A stretch of DNA of 64,000 nt from Enterobacterales bacterium CwR94 (GTDB taxonomy: Bacteria > Pseudomonadota > Gammaproteobacteria > Enterobacterales > Enterobacteriaceae), in contig KZ478062.1 in the NCBI GenBank assembly GCA_002837195.1, positions 186,001 through 250,000 on the forward strand. The letters run 5' to 3'. The position numbers were made by a program, and so were the translations under genes. The notes beneath the pieces were generated by a model, which was not told the DNA's origin, did not search any database, and saw only the letters and a list, made by a program, of their open reading frames with translations. This document shows positions 62,576-64,000 of the stretch, in pieces (the first letter of the stretch is position 1; every line of letters starts with the position of its first letter).

Positions 62576-63563
62576 TCCCACTACCGGGCAGCCGTACCTG
62601 TTACAGGCGACTGACCTGAAAAAACACTATCCCGTGAAGAAGGGCTTTTTCTCGCCTGAGCGACTGGTCAAAGCGCTGGATGGCGTCTCTTTTAACCTGG
62701 AGCGCGGCAAAACCCTGGCGGTGGTCGGTGAGTCCGGCTGTGGTAAATCCACACTGGGTCGCCTGCTCACCATGATTGAAACGCCGACGGAAGGTGAGCT
62801 GTATTGGCAAGGGCAAGATTTGCTGAAGCCCGATCCTCAGTCGCAGAAGCTGCGCCGCCAGAAAATCCAGATTGTGTTCCAGAACCCGTACGGTTCGCTG
62901 AACCCACGTAAAAAAGTGGGACAGATTCTGGAAGAGCCGCTGACCATTAACACCACGCTGACGAAAGCCGAGCGTCGTGAAAAAACGTTGGCGATGATGG
63001 CGAAGGTTGGCCTGAAAACCGAGCATTACGATCGCTATCCGCATATGTTCTCAGGCGGCCAGCGTCAGCGTATCGCCATTGCGCGTGGGCTGATGCTCGA
63101 TCCTGATGTGCTGATTGCGGATGAACCGGTGTCGGCGCTGGATGTGTCGGTGCGTGCACAGGTGTTAAACCTGATGATGGACTTGCAGCAGGAACTCGGG
63201 CTGTCGTACGTGTTTATCTCGCACGACCTGTCGGTGGTGGAACACATTGCAGATGAAGTGATGGTGATGTACCTCGGCCGCTGCGTGGAGAAGGGCACCA
63301 AAGAGGCCATCTTTAACAACCCGCAGCATCCGTATACGCAAGCCTTGTTATCTGCAACGCCGCGTCTGAACCCTGATGACCGTCGTGAGCGCATCAAGCT
63401 AACGGGTGAACTGCCCAGCCCGCTGAATCCGCCGCCGGGCTGTGCATTCAGTGCGCGTTGTCGCCGCCGTTTTGGTCCCTGTACTCAGTTGCAACCGCAA
63501 CTGAAGCAGTACGGTGACCAAATGGTCGCCTGCTTTGCCGTTGATGAAGACCAAAAAGCCTAA
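62565..63563 (+). CDS. dppF: Dipeptide ABC transporter ATP-binding subunit DppF
   Basis: 332 residues from ATG 62565 ([20 protein letters not shown]), with GGGAG upstream inside the dppD end; the in-frame ATG at 62544 lies inside dppD and is less likely. Walker A GESGCGKS, signature FSGGQRQR, Walker B VLIADEPV and the Cys-rich tail [14 protein letters not shown] are present. It is the second ATPase of the Dpp complex. The operon ends here, followed by a repeat array. Confidence 0.97.
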   Translation: MNTNPTTGQPYLLQATDLKKHYPVKKGFFSPERLVKALDGVSFNLERGKTLAVVGESGCGKSTLGRLLTMIETPTEGELYWQGQDLLKPDPQSQKLRRQKIQIVFQNPYGSLNPRKKVGQILEEPLTINTTLTKAERREKTLAMMAKVGLKTEHYDRYPHMFSGGQRQRIAIARGLMLDPDVLIADEPVSALDVSVRAQVLNLMMDLQQELGLSYVFISHDLSVVEHIADEVMVMYLGRCVEKGTKEAIFNNPQHPYTQALLSATPRLNPDDRRERIKLTGELPSPLNPPPGCAFSARCRRRFGPCTQLQPQLKQYGDQMVACFAVDEDQKA

Positions 63564-63571
63564 GTCAGTCT

Positions 63572-63725
63572 GTCCCCCATCCCAGCCTTCCCCCGCAAGC
63601 AGGGGAAGGGGCTTAATCCCCCTCCCGCAAGCAGGGGAAGGAACTTAGTCCCCCCTCCCGTAAGCAGGGGAAGGAACTTAGTCCCCCCCTCCCGTTTACG
63701 GGAGGGGGCAGGGGGAGGGACAGCG
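63572..63725. repeat. GC-rich palindromic repeat array downstream of dppF
   Basis: Same family as 56925-57319, but with shorter units of about 33 bases: AGCAGGGGAAGGAACTTAGT type, repeated about three times, followed by CCTCCCGTTTACGGGAGGGG and GGGGGAGGGACAGCG. The palindromes may act as transcription terminators for dpp. Confidence 0.85.
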
Positions 63726-64000
63726 CTCTCCATTCACAACCAGCCTAAAATGTAGATCCCCATCACAATTCCGCACTGTTACTCATAAGATTAATTGAAC
63801 AGTTAATCCATTGCGAACTATCATTCTGGATAGTGCCACTCCTTCTGTCTCGGCGATGACCGGGAATCAGGGCCAGCAAATAGCGGGCTTTGGGCTGAGA
63901 TTTTTCTTAACTGTTTCCGTGGCGTATTAAATAACATTTAATCGCGTATTTCGCGTTTATTAATTAATAACGGAATTAAAAATTAACCCGGAAAATAGTC
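63726..64000. other. Non-genic end of the window
   Basis: 275 bases with no gene seen. The right part is AT-rich (ATTAAATAACATTTAATC) and may contain a promoter for a gene beyond the window. Confidence 0.4.

Overview
The window is a chromosomal segment of a member of Enterobacterales. The evidence is the gene content and order: glyQS divergent from wecH, selC with the enterobacterial 95-nt tRNA-Sec layout, eptB followed by a tRNA-Pro gene and dppABCDF, and a kdpFABCD operon. Family level (Enterobacteriaceae or Erwiniaceae) cannot be fixed from the sequence alone. Core genes are interleaved with accessory blocks. No integrase, transposase or CRISPR array was seen.

Layout. 1-4274: glyS (partial), glyQ, wecH, a GlxA-type regulator with an isochorismatase-fold hydrolase, and selC. 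4389-9594: a five-gene minus-strand operon (class III aminotransferase, zinc dehydrogenase, HAD phosphatase, MFS transporter, DUF1349 protein) headed by a frameshifted small winged-helix gene and an operator-like palindrome. Its enzyme logic resembles azasugar (iminosugar) biosynthesis, and it is the best candidate here for an undescribed system. 9658-10426: decayed sequence. 10467-12400: an NDH-2-like dehydrogenase divergent from an Rrf2-family regulator.

12441-20648: an orphan type VI secretion VgrG island on the minus strand. It holds VgrG, a Tle3-family lipase interrupted by an in-frame amber codon, two tandem Tli3-like immunity lipoproteins, a PAAR spike tip and an unknown four-helix membrane protein. 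20710-25742: a PNPOx-ferredoxin reductase-ferredoxin fusion with a glutathione S-transferase, a secreted glycosidase-like protein, a small membrane protein and a GNAT acetyltransferase.

25794-41024: a nearly gapless 18-gene minus-strand aryl polyene (APE) pigment cluster. It has ketosynthases, ketoreductase, two dehydratases, two ACPs, AMP-ligase, acyl and glycosyl transferases, MMPL exporter, LolA-like carrier, methyltransferase and phosphopantetheinyl transferase. No ammonia lyase gene is present. 41086-45873: a small lipoprotein, a classical autotransporter and a CaiF/GrlA-type regulator.

45877-53008: kdpFABCD potassium uptake, with no kdpE next to kdpD although a KdpE-like box is kept upstream of kdpF. 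53128-54762: an HD hydrolase, ohrR and ohr with shared operator-like sequences. 54985-63563: eptB, tRNA-Pro(UGG) and the dpp dipeptide transporter. The dpp operon is bracketed by two arrays of GC-rich palindromic repeats (56925-57319 and 63572-63725). Several of the longest open frames in the repeat arrays are not genes.
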